Below, piece by piece: positions 7,892 through 14,134 of a stretch of 14,134 bases of DNA. Both the position numbers and the translations under genes were made by a program. The notes beneath the pieces were generated by a model. It saw only the letters and a list, made by a program, of their open reading frames with translations, was not told the origin of the DNA and made no database searches. Each line of letters starts with the position of its first letter. The stretch's first letter is position 1. This stretch comes from an uncultured Eggerthellaceae bacterium (GTDB lineage: Bacteria; Actinomycetota; Coriobacteriia; Coriobacteriales; Eggerthellaceae). The stretch is from contig CAQLOA010000021.1 in assembly GCA_948829205.1 (NCBI GenBank), forward strand, positions 1-14,134. Direction: 5' to 3'.

Positions 7892-8838
7892 TGCGAACCA
7901 CCGTCGCCTTCGTCGCCGTCCTGGGAGCCCTGGTCGCCGTCTCCGGACGTCTGGTCGCCCGAACCGCTCGAACCCGCCGCGTCGCCCGACTCGCCAGCGT
8001 CCGAGAATGCGCTGAAAACGACCATGACCTCCTCAAGGGAGGCAGCCTTCTCGTTGGCCGCGACGATTATCGTCCTTGTGTCGTCAGAGGCCTTTCCTGT
8101 GACGCTGACCACCTGCCCTATGAGCAGCCCACGCGTGAAGCTTCCCCCCAACCCGCTCGTGAGCACCACGTCGCCGACTTCGACGACTATGTCCTCGTCG
8201 ACGTTCTCGAGGTAGAGCAGGCCGTTGAGCGAGCCGCGGACGATTCCCTCCGCGCGGACCGACTGGATCATGGCGGCCACGCCCGAATTGGGGTCGCTTA
8301 GCAGCCGGACGGTGGACGACCCGGCAGAACACGACACCACCTGCCCCACGACGCCGCTTGGGCCAACCACCGTGAGGCCTGCCTCCACGCCGCTTGACGT
8401 ACCGATGTCGATGGTGATCGTCTGGTTCCATGCGTCGGTGGAGTGGCCGATGACGCGGCCTGACACGCCGTCGATGCTGTACGTCTCCTTGAGGTTGAGG
8501 AGCCCCTGCAGCCGTTCGATTTCGAGGCGGTACTCCTCGGTCTGGGCAAGCAGGTTGGTGAGTTCCTCGTTCTGTCTCTTCAGCTCGGAAAGCGTGCCGG
8601 CGTCCGCAGTGGCGTCGCCGACCGCCTCGCTGGCGCCTTCGGCCAGCGCGCCTCCCGACGTCCCTATCGTCTGGAACGGTGCAGAGATGGCATGGAGCTG
8701 CGTCTGGAGCCCGTGGAGGAACCCGCCTTGGCCTTCCGCGGCATAGACCGTCATGAGCAGGATGGACGCGGCCAAAAACACGACCAGCAGGATTCGCGCA
8801 AGCCGGGTATGGCCGGTGTTCTGGAAGTTGAGAGCCAC
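7888..8838 (-). CDS. mreC: MreC, rod-shape-determining protein with an acidic glycine-rich tail
   Basis: 316 residues beginning with GTG. One membrane helix (about 13-33, ARILLVVFLAASILLMTVY) anchors an extracellular part: a coiled coil (about 83-117, LKRQNEELTNLLAQTEEYRL...) and the paired beta-barrel domain (about 122-278) with GRVIGHSTDAWNQTITID, GPSGVVGQVV, LLSDPNSGVAA, VEVGDVVLTSGLGGSF and GLLIGQVV, all standard for MreC. MreC self-associates and holds PBP2 in its active conformation. Residues 280-316 form a low-complexity Gly/Asp/Ser/Gln tail not needed for the fold. The GTG directly abuts the TAA of mreB, with no gap and no convincing Shine-Dalgarno, which points to translational coupling. 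The short N-terminus fits the family, and no better start exists downstream before the helix. Confidence 0.94.
   Translation of the reverse strand: MALNFQNTGHTRLARILLVVFLAASILLMTVYAAEGQGGFLHGLQTQLHAISAPFQTIGTSGGALAEGASEAVGDATADAGTLSELKRQNEELTNLLAQTEEYRLEIERLQGLLNLKETYSIDGVSGRVIGHSTDAWNQTITIDIGTSSGVEAGLTVVGPSGVVGQVVSCSAGSSTVRLLSDPNSGVAAMIQSVRAEGIVRGSLNGLLYLENVDEDIVVEVGDVVLTSGLGGSFTRGLLIGQVVSVTGKASDDTRTIIVAANEKAASLEEVMVVFSAFSDAGESGDAAGSSGSGDQTSGDGDQGSQDGDEGDGGSQ
7891..8001 (-). repeat. Low-complexity acidic tail of MreC
   Basis: This stretch codes for residues 280-316 of MreC and repeats short units of Gly, Asp, Ser and Gln (for example SGDGDQGSQDGDEGDGG). At the DNA level it is built from near-repeats of GGAGACGGCGACCAG and similar words, so it could vary in length between strains by replication slippage. 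It is predicted to be disordered, strongly negative, and outside the membrane. Confidence 0.6.
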
Positions 8839-9894
8839 TTACTTCGAGCGCATCAAGGTCTGCCTGAGCGCCGTCGGGGTCTCCAAAACCTTCAGACAGC
8901 CCGACACGACGTTGGTGAGGGCCGACTCGCTCACCCAGACGGGGATTTCGAGCTCGTTGGTAAGGTAGCGGTCGAGGCCCGAGAGCAGGCCGCCGCCTCC
9001 GGTCAGCAGGATGCCGTTCTGTATGATGTCGGACGCCAGGTCGGGGTTCGTGGTCTTGAAGGTCTCCTTGATGTGGAGCACCATCTCCTCGATGGGCGCC
9101 TGCAGGGCCGCACGGACGTCCTCGGACTGGATGGTGACCTCTTTGGGCTGCTCGGTGTAGACGTCCTGCCCCGATATGATCATGTCGCGCTCGCGGCCGT
9201 CCTCGAAGGGAAGCACGGACCCGATCTTGATCTTGATTACCTCGGCGGTGCGCTCGCCGATCTTGATGCCGAGCAAGTCGCGCAGGTGCACGGCTATGGC
9301 CTCGTCGAGCCTGTTCCCGGCAAGGCGCAGCGACGAGGACGACACGATGCCACCAAGAGAGATGACGGCGACCTCGGTGGTTCCGCCGCCGATGTCGACG
9401 ACCATCGAGCCGGTGGGCTCGGTCACCGGAAGGTCGGCGCCCATCGCGGCGGCCATGGGCTCCTCGATGAGATAGGCCTGCCTGGCGCCGGCCTGGATGG
9501 AGGCCTCGAAGACGGCGCGCTTCTCGACGGAGGTCGCGCCGCAGGGTATGCATATGACGATGCGGGGCTTGGCCTGCCATGGATACTTGCGCTCGAACGC
9601 CTTGTTTATGAACGCCGAAAGCATGGCTTCCGTCACGTCGTAGTCGGCGATGACGCCGTCCTTCAGCGGATGCTCGGCCGAAAAGGCGTCGGGCGTGTGG
9701 TTGATCATGTTCTTGGCCTCGTGTCCGACGGCCAGAACCCTGTGGGTGCTTTTCTCTATGGCCACGACGGAGGGCTCGTTGATCACGATGCCTTCCCCGG
9801 TTATGGCCACCAAGGTGTTCGCAGTGCCGAGGTCGATGGCCATGTCCGGCGACATGGACGAACCGAAGCCAGCGAATCTATCCCAAAACGACAT
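8839..9894 (-). CDS. mreB: MreB, actin-like rod-shape-determining protein
   Basis: 351 residues, a normal length. MreB forms ATP-dependent filaments under the membrane that orient cell wall synthesis. All actin-fold motifs are present: phosphate-1 loop AIDLGTANTL (19-28), IPCGATSVEKRAV (116-128), EEPMAAAMGA (144-153), phosphate-2 loop VVDIGGGTTEVAVISLGG (165-182) and the adenosine motif LTGGGGLLSGLD (297-308). The N-terminus (SFWDRFAGFG) is rich in aromatics and could insert in the membrane, as the N-terminal helix does in other MreBs. The ATG at 9892-9894 was chosen because family similarity begins there and GGGG lies nine bases before it; the frame is open for 77 more codons, but that stretch overlaps the neighbouring gene and reads as Arg-rich noise. 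It is the first gene of the elongation cluster and has a promoter just upstream. Confidence 0.97.
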   Translation of the reverse strand: MSFWDRFAGFGSSMSPDMAIDLGTANTLVAITGEGIVINEPSVVAIEKSTHRVLAVGHEAKNMINHTPDAFSAEHPLKDGVIADYDVTEAMLSAFINKAFERKYPWQAKPRIVICIPCGATSVEKRAVFEASIQAGARQAYLIEEPMAAAMGADLPVTEPTGSMVVDIGGGTTEVAVISLGGIVSSSSLRLAGNRLDEAIAVHLRDLLGIKIGERTAEVIKIKIGSVLPFEDGRERDMIISGQDVYTEQPKEVTIQSEDVRAALQAPIEEMVLHIKETFKTTNPDLASDIIQNGILLTGGGGLLSGLDRYLTNELEIPVWVSESALTNVVSGCLKVLETPTALRQTLMRSK

Positions 9895-9939
9895 ACAGTT
9901 GTTCCCCGTTTTGCTATTGCGTATACAGTCGTGAGAAAA

Positions 9940-9948
9940 ATTGTACCA
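9940..9948 (-). promoter_or_regulatory. Probable extended -10 promoter for the mreB operon
   Basis: The minus strand reads TGGTACAAT: TG, one base, then TACAAT, five of six matches to the -10 consensus. The -35 region at 17-18 bases upstream (around 9963-9969, GTATAA or TGTATA) is poor, which fits the extended -10 type. The local sequence is AT-rich compared with its surroundings and lies in the only gap before mreB. Transcription would start near 9933, giving a leader of about 40 bases. No terminator for the upstream reductase gene is visible in the gap, so read-through is also possible. Confidence 0.55.
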
Positions 9949-9962
9949 TAAGCTGGCAAGTG

Positions 9963-11909
9963 TTATACATCCAACGCAGCATGGAAAGCCTCGTACACGG
10001 CAAGGGTTATATTGGCAGGACGCAGGGCGTCTCCGACCACGCGGACGAACGGCGCGCAGTCGCGGAGCGAGTCGACGGCCTTGGTGCGCGAACGTTGCCC
10101 GATGGCGCACACGACGGCGTCGCACGGCACCACCTCGGAGCCGTTCGGACCCTCGACCTGCACGCCTTCGGGGGTCACCTTCCGCGCGGCGGTGCCCGTC
10201 AAGACATGGATGTCCTCCCCTTCCAGCTCGGCGAGAAGGATGGGCCTCTGGCGTATGTTTGCGTCGGGGGCAAGCTCGTCGCGCATCTCGACCAGGTGCA
10301 CGTCCTTGCCCTGCCGCGCCAGGTTAAGCGCGCATTCGCAGCCGGAAAGGCCGCCCCCTATGACGCACACGCTGCCTTCGGGGTCGGCATCGGTCAGGTA
10401 GAGGTCGTCGAGGGACAGCACGTAAGACCCTTCCTCGACCGGGATGGGGAGCCTCATTGGCTCCGACCCCACCGCGACTATGCACGCATCCGGGGCAATC
10501 GACTCGACGTAGTCCGCGTCGACCGTCCGGTTGGTCATGATGCGCACCCCGGCGTTGCGACACAGCGTCTCGTAGGTGAGGCCAAGCCGGTACATGTCGT
10601 GCTTGAACGGCAGCGCCTTCTCGGTCTTGAGGATGCCGCCTAGGCTGTCGGTGGCCTCGCACAGCAGCATCTCGTGCCCGCGCAGGGCGGCGGTGTGGGC
10701 GGCCACCATCCCTGCTATGCCGCCTCCCACCACAAGCACGCGCTTCCTCGCCTTTGCAGGGGTCACGGAAAGGCCCTCGAGCTCGCGGCCGATGCGCGGG
10801 TTCACGGCACAGCGCCGCGTCTGGGTTATGGGGCGCTCGGCCATGCACACGAAGCATCTCAGGCAGTGCACGATCTCGTCGGCTTTGTTGGCCATCACCT
10901 TGTTGGGCAGCTCGGGATCGGCCAGAAGGGCGCGAGCCATCACGCACACGTCTGCGTCCCCACGCTCGATGATGGCCTCCATCTGCTCGGGGTCGCTCAG
11001 GCCCCCGACGCATGCAACGGGGACCGACACATGCTTTTTGATCTCGGCCGCAAGGTGCACGTTGCAGCCATGCTCGCGGAACATCGAGGGATGGGTTATC
11101 GAGAATCCGAACTGATAGGACCCTGCGGAGACGTGGAGCAGGTCTATGCAGTCCTCCAGCTCCTGCGCGATGCGTACGCCTTCGTCGACGCCGTATCCGC
11201 CGTCGAACAGCTCGGATCCGCTGATGCGAAGCTCTATGGGAAAGCCCGGGCCCGTCGCCTCGCGCACGGCTTCAAGAACGCGCCTGGCGAAGCGCGTGCG
11301 GTTCTCCAGGATTCCGCCGTACTCGTCGTCGCGCTTGTTGAACCAGGGCGACAGGAACTGGTTGATGAGCCAGCCGTGGCCGGCATGCACCATGCACATC
11401 TGGAAGCCAGCGCGCTTGGCGAGGGCCGCAGCATTTGCGTAGGCGGCGACGATTTCGTCGATCTGGTCGTGTGTGAGCGCCTTGACGGGGATGCCGTCGG
11501 GCCTCACGCCGTCGGAAGGGCCGTACTGGCACAGATCCCCCTTCGACTTCTTGTCCACCATGTACGTTCCGGCATACTGTCCCGAATGCGAGAGCTCGAT
11601 GGAGGCAACCGCACCGTGCCGCTTGATTGCGTCCGCAACGTACGCGAATGCTCCCAGCTGGCCCGGGGTGGACAGCGACAGGTGCAGCATCTGGGATCCG
11701 TCGGTCGCGGGATGCACGACCAGCTCGCTGACCGTCACGCAAGCTGCCCCGCCTTTCGCGCGGGCTTCGTAGAAACCCAACGTCCTAGGCCCTGGAGAGC
11801 CTTCCGCGGTGATGTCGGTCGCACCCATGGGGGCCGAGCACATGCGGTTGCGGAAAGTGAGCCCTCCTATCTCGATAGGCTTGCAGAGATTTGGGAAATC
11901 GCGCTTCAT
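9963..11909 (-). CDS. FMN/FAD/4Fe-4S reductase of the Old Yellow Enzyme / 2,4-dienoyl-CoA reductase type
   Basis: 648 residues, the usual size for this three-part family. Residues 5-340 form the FMN-binding TIM barrel (EIGGLTFRNRMCSAPMGATD, HSGQYAG, HAGHGWLINQFLSPWFNKRDDEYGG at 175-199, CVGGLSDPEQ, CVMARALLADPE). An iron-sulfur site follows with C349, C352, C355 and C367. Residues about 388-640 are the FAD/NAD(P) domains with VLVVGGGIAGM (391-401) and VCVIGGGLSGCE (514-525). Such enzymes pass electrons from NAD(P)H through FAD and the cluster to FMN, then reduce an activated double bond or another substrate. The substrate cannot be read from sequence. W180 replaces the Tyr proton donor of classical members, and the cysteine spacing is C-x2-C-x2-C-x11-C, one residue shorter than in FadH. 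The ATG at 11907-11909 has AGGAGAG just upstream. It is probably cytoplasmic; no signal peptide is seen. Confidence 0.92.
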   Translation of the reverse strand: MKRDFPNLCKPIEIGGLTFRNRMCSAPMGATDITAEGSPGPRTLGFYEARAKGGAACVTVSELVVHPATDGSQMLHLSLSTPGQLGAFAYVADAIKRHGAVASIELSHSGQYAGTYMVDKKSKGDLCQYGPSDGVRPDGIPVKALTHDQIDEIVAAYANAAALAKRAGFQMCMVHAGHGWLINQFLSPWFNKRDDEYGGILENRTRFARRVLEAVREATGPGFPIELRISGSELFDGGYGVDEGVRIAQELEDCIDLLHVSAGSYQFGFSITHPSMFREHGCNVHLAAEIKKHVSVPVACVGGLSDPEQMEAIIERGDADVCVMARALLADPELPNKVMANKADEIVHCLRCFVCMAERPITQTRRCAVNPRIGRELEGLSVTPAKARKRVLVVGGGIAGMVAAHTAALRGHEMLLCEATDSLGGILKTEKALPFKHDMYRLGLTYETLCRNAGVRIMTNRTVDADYVESIAPDACIVAVGSEPMRLPIPVEEGSYVLSLDDLYLTDADPEGSVCVIGGGLSGCECALNLARQGKDVHLVEMRDELAPDANIRQRPILLAELEGEDIHVLTGTAARKVTPEGVQVEGPNGSEVVPCDAVVCAIGQRSRTKAVDSLRDCAPFVRVVGDALRPANITLAVYEAFHAALDV

Positions 11910-11913
11910 GCCG

Positions 11914-11920
11914 CTCTCCT
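11914..11920 (-). promoter_or_regulatory. Strong ribosome binding site of the reductase gene
   Basis: The minus strand reads AGGAGAG, with the AGGAG core six bases before the ATG at 11907-11909. It decides the start: the frame is open for 110 more codons upstream, but those overlap leuA and lack family similarity. Confidence 0.7.
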
Positions 11921-11931
11921 GACTCACTTCG

Positions 11932-11954
11932 GGCCGCGGCAGGCTCCCGCGGCC
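11932..11954 (-). other. Perfect GC-rich hairpin between leuA and the reductase gene
   Basis: GGCCGCGG (11932-11939) and CCGCGGCC (11947-11954) are exact inverted repeats around a seven-base loop, giving an eight-pair all-G/C stem in the RNA. It ends 11 bases before the Shine-Dalgarno of the reductase gene and starts 32 bases after the leuA stop. There is no T-run after it on the minus strand, so it is not a classical intrinsic terminator. It may pause polymerase, protect RNA ends, or shape translation of the downstream gene; no function is shown. Confidence 0.55.
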
Positions 11955-11986
11955 GGCCTGTACGTGCATCCTCTGGCTGGTGCGCC

Positions 11987-13510
11987 CTAGCGCTTGTTGT
12001 CCTCCAGCATCCTGTTGAGGGCGTTCAGGTAGGCCTTCCCGGACGACACGATGATGTCTCCGTCGGCCCCGCGCCCGATGTACATGCCGCCTTCCTCGTC
12101 CTTGATGCGCACTGTGACCTCGCCCAGGGCGTCTATACCGCGCGTTACGGACGTGACCGAGTACTCGGTGAGGTCGACATTCCTGCGGATCACCTTGTCG
12201 ATGGCCTTGAATGCCGCATCCACGGGCCCTGTTCCCCACTCGCAGACCGTCACGTGCTCGCCTTCGGGGTCGACAAGCGTGACGGTTGCCGTGGGCTTCA
12301 GCGGGAATCCGCAGCTGATCTGAAGCCTGTCCAGCTTGTACAGGGCGTCGGCCTCGCGGTCACGTTCGTTCACGAGCGACTCGAGGTCCTCGTCGTACAC
12401 TTCCTTCTTCTTGTCGGCAAGGTTCAGGAACGCCTCGTACAGCTCGTCCAGCTTCGCGTCGTCGAACTCGTATCCCAGGTCCTCCAGGCGGTGCTTGAGC
12501 GCGGCATGCCCGCTTCTGGCGGTGAGCACTATCTGGCTCTGGCCCGCGCCGACGTCGGCCGGGTCGATGATCTCGTAGGTATCGCGCTTCTTCAGGACGC
12601 CGTCCTGGTGGATGCCCGAGGAGTGCGCGAAGGCGTTGGCGCCGACGATCGCCTTGTTCGCCTGCACCATCATCCCCGTGATGGAGCTGACGAGCCGCGA
12701 CGCCTTGACGAACTCCTTCGCATTCACGTCGGTGTGGGCGTCCAGCTCCTCGCCATGCATGCGGATGGCCATGACCACCTCTTCCATCGAGGTGTTCCCG
12801 GCCCGCTCTCCCAGGCCGTTTATGGTGCATTCGATCTGCCGCGCGCCGCATCTGACGCCGGCCAGCGCCAAAGCGGTGGCCATTCCCAGGTCGTTGTGGC
12901 AGTGCACGGCCACGGTCACGTCCTCGATGCCCTTCACGTTGTCGCACAGGTACTTGATGCGCCTTCCGAACTCGTCGGGCAGCGAATAGCCGGTCGTGTC
13001 GGGGATGTTGACCACGGTGGCGCCGGCGTCCACGACGGCCTGGATGATGCGCACCAGGAAGTCGTAGTCGGACCTTCCCGCGTCCTCGGCATAGAACTGC
13101 ACGTCGTCGACGTAGCTCTTCGCCAGCTCGACCGCATGCACCGCCCTCTCGACGGCAGTGTCCTCGTCTATGCGCAGCTTGTCGTATATATGGCTCTTGG
13201 AAACCCCTATGCCGGTGTGGATGCGGGGGCGCTTGGCGAACTCCAGCGCGTCCGCCGCGCACACGATGTCCTTGTCGACTGCGCGAGTGAGCGCACACAC
13301 GGTGGCGTCGTAGCCTGCGAGCTCGGATATCCTGCGGACGCTCTCGAAGTCGCCAGGCGACGAGACCGGGAATCCGGCCTCGATGACGTCAACGTTCATG
13401 CGCAGCAGCTCGCGTGCTATGACCAGCTTCTCGTCGGTGTTCATCGATGCGCCGGGAGACTGCTCCCCGTCGCGCAGCGTCGTGTCGAAAATGTCGATCT
13501 TGCGGGTCAT
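11987..13510 (-). CDS. leuA: 2-isopropylmalate synthase, first step of leucine synthesis
   Basis: 507 residues, the usual length of the bacterial LeuA type. It condenses acetyl-CoA with 2-oxoisovalerate in the cytoplasm. The catalytic TIM barrel carries FDTTLRDGEQSPGASM (8-23; R13 catalytic, D9 metal ligand), EAGFPVSSPGDFE (44-56), HCHNDLGMA (203-211; H203 and H205 metal ligands) and INGLGERAGN (230-239; N239 metal ligand). SSGIHQDGVLK (297-307) lies in the linker region. The C-terminal LeuA dimer/allosteric domain (about 385-507) contains GRGADGDIIVSSGKAYLNALNRML, so leucine feedback control is likely. The ATG has AAAGGGAT five bases upstream. The gap from serA is 74 bases and shows no leader peptide, T-box or convincing promoter, so co-transcription with serA is plausible. 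Homocitrate or citramalate synthase is less likely given the full dimer domain. Confidence 0.95.
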   Translation of the reverse strand: MTRKIDIFDTTLRDGEQSPGASMNTDEKLVIARELLRMNVDVIEAGFPVSSPGDFESVRRISELAGYDATVCALTRAVDKDIVCAADALEFAKRPRIHTGIGVSKSHIYDKLRIDEDTAVERAVHAVELAKSYVDDVQFYAEDAGRSDYDFLVRIIQAVVDAGATVVNIPDTTGYSLPDEFGRRIKYLCDNVKGIEDVTVAVHCHNDLGMATALALAGVRCGARQIECTINGLGERAGNTSMEEVVMAIRMHGEELDAHTDVNAKEFVKASRLVSSITGMMVQANKAIVGANAFAHSSGIHQDGVLKKRDTYEIIDPADVGAGQSQIVLTARSGHAALKHRLEDLGYEFDDAKLDELYEAFLNLADKKKEVYDEDLESLVNERDREADALYKLDRLQISCGFPLKPTATVTLVDPEGEHVTVCEWGTGPVDAAFKAIDKVIRRNVDLTEYSVTSVTRGIDALGEVTVRIKDEEGGMYIGRGADGDIIVSSGKAYLNALNRMLEDNKR

Positions 13511-13515
13511 ACGCC

Positions 13516-13524
13516 ATCCCTTTC
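13516..13524 (-). promoter_or_regulatory. Ribosome binding site of leuA
   Basis: GAAAGGGAT on the minus strand, five bases before the ATG at 13508-13510. It supports the chosen leuA start, which is also where the conserved FDTTLRDGEQ region requires it. Confidence 0.6.
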
Positions 13525-13584
13525 TTCACATGTAGTCATTCGCTCGTCCGTTGGCCCAAACATCGGTGGGCGCGGGCGTCGACC

Positions 13585-14134
13585 CTAAAGCCTGAGCAGC
13601 CAGATGTTCTTCAGGTCAACCGCCTCGCGAAGGCGCGTCATGACCTCGTCGGTCACGTCGCCCTCGACGTTGACGTACACCAGGGCGCACTTCTCGGCGG
13701 TCTTGTTGCCTATCTGCATGGTTGTTATGTTGATGCCGGCCTCTCCAAGTATCGTTCCGATTATCCCGATGCGGCCCGGTGCGTCGACGTACTCGAACAC
13801 CAGCGACTGGCGCGCAGGCGAGATGTCGATGTCGTAGCCCATGATGTTGATGATCCTGGCCGTCTTGTCCAGCCCGTAAAGCGTGCACGCGATTTCGACC
13901 GAGTCGGCCTTCACGCGCACGGCGGACGAGAACCCGCCTGCGTCGTTGTTCGAGAAGGCCTCGACGCCGACGCCATGCCGTTCGGCTCTTTCCATGGCGT
14001 CTTCGAGGGACACGTTCCCGATGTTCTTGTACGACACGATGCCGTCGACGAGCCCGGCGATGACGATGTCCGGGTCGGCGTCGGATATGGACCCCTCCAG
14101 CGTCACGTCGACCTTCCTAGGGGTGTGCCCGAGA
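13585..14134 (-). CDS. serA: D-3-phosphoglycerate dehydrogenase, C-terminal part (cut by the window edge)
   Basis: 182 residues are visible; the frame is open to the window end, so the 5' part with the NAD-binding and catalytic domains lies outside. The visible part begins LGHTPRKVDVTLEGSISD and continues with VDGIVSYKNIGNVSLEDAMERAERHGVGVE, which matches the intervening allosteric substrate-binding domain of the long (about 530-residue) SerA type. It ends with an ACT domain (about residues 110-182: LVFEYVDAPGRIGIIGTILGEAGINITTMQIGN), the serine-sensing module in SerA. The enzyme oxidises 3-phosphoglycerate to open serine synthesis. A GTG at 14104-14106 is not a real start because homology continues upstream of it. 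The stop is followed by leuA after 74 bases, an amino-acid biosynthesis neighbourhood. An L-serine dehydratase ACT subunit is less likely because of the preceding ASB-like region. Confidence 0.87.
   Translation of the reverse strand, partial: LGHTPRKVDVTLEGSISDADPDIVIAGLVDGIVSYKNIGNVSLEDAMERAERHGVGVEAFSNNDAGGFSSAVRVKADSVEIACTLYGLDKTARIINIMGYDIDISPARQSLVFEYVDAPGRIGIIGTILGEAGINITTMQIGNKTAEKCALVYVNVEGDVTDEVMTRLREAVDLKNIWLLRL

Noticed and set aside
9895..10125. An N-terminal extension of MreB by 77 codons
   Set aside because: The extension is Arg- and Cys-rich noise overlapping the reductase gene and the promoter; homology and the ribosome binding site start at 9894.
11932..11954. The GC hairpin as an intrinsic terminator of leuA
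   Set aside because: No run of T follows the stem on the transcribed strand; the next bases are CGAAGTGAG and then the Shine-Dalgarno.
10674..11990. A 438-codon open frame on the plus strand opposite the flavin reductase, and similar long frames at 1033-2166, 4202-4876 and 8692-9951
   Set aside because: They mirror the frames of confident minus-strand genes and show no domain, signal peptide or ribosome binding site of note.
11910..12239. An N-terminal extension of the reductase by 110 codons
   Set aside because: It overlaps the 3' part of leuA, contains the hairpin, and has no similarity to the family; AGGAGAG fixes the start at 11909.
13511..13584. A leucine attenuator, leader peptide or T-box before leuA
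   Set aside because: The gap is only 74 bases, with no leucine codon run, no T-box-like sequence and no terminator stem.
11891..13588. A 565-codon open frame on the plus strand opposite leuA
   Set aside because: Same reason: low-quality composition with repeated His, Val and Arg, no family match, and leuA on the other strand is certain.

Overview
The window looks like ordinary chromosome from a high-GC Gram-positive bacterium, most likely an actinobacterium and plausibly class Coriobacteriia (Eggerthella-like). This is inferred from the strong G/C third-position bias, the QPGEFAK form of the RodA motif, a SerA of the long type with a C-terminal ACT domain, a linked mreBCD-mrdA-rodA cluster, and a large Old Yellow Enzyme reductase of the kind that is abundant in that group. 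No marker fixes the species. Every gene I can support lies on the minus strand, so transcription runs from high to low coordinates. I see no tRNA, rRNA, insertion sequence, CRISPR array, phage gene or attachment site, and no gene-free stretch longer than 77 bases.

Right part (about 14134 to 9963): the 3' end of serA (serine synthesis, cut by the window edge), then leuA (2-isopropylmalate synthase, first step of leucine synthesis), then, after a 77-base gap with a perfect 8-bp GC-rich hairpin, a 648-residue flavin/iron-sulfur reductase of the 2,4-dienoyl-CoA reductase / Old Yellow Enzyme type. The reductase has Trp where the classical proton-donor Tyr sits.

Central part (9962 to 3950): a 68-base gap with an extended -10 promoter, then mreB, mreC, mreD, mrdA (PBP2) and rodA, the complete core elongasome set. 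MreB filaments organise the machine, MreC and MreD link it to the cell wall enzymes, and RodA with PBP2 form the glycan polymerase/transpeptidase pair. PBP2 carries an unusual N-terminal extension with an extra transmembrane helix.

Left part (3966 to 1): a 378-residue protein of unknown role with a DUF697-like C-terminal half, a radical SAM protein of the TIGR03960 type, its usual partner of the TIGR03936/DUF2344 type, and the first 67 codons of what looks like an ABC exporter permease. From mreB to the ABC gene all junctions are between a 17-base overlap and an 8-base gap, so these nine genes are probably one translationally coupled transcript.

I did not find an obviously new system. The most worthwhile unknowns are the DUF697-like protein tied to the cell-elongation genes, the two-helix PBP2 N-terminus, and the non-canonical active site of the reductase.
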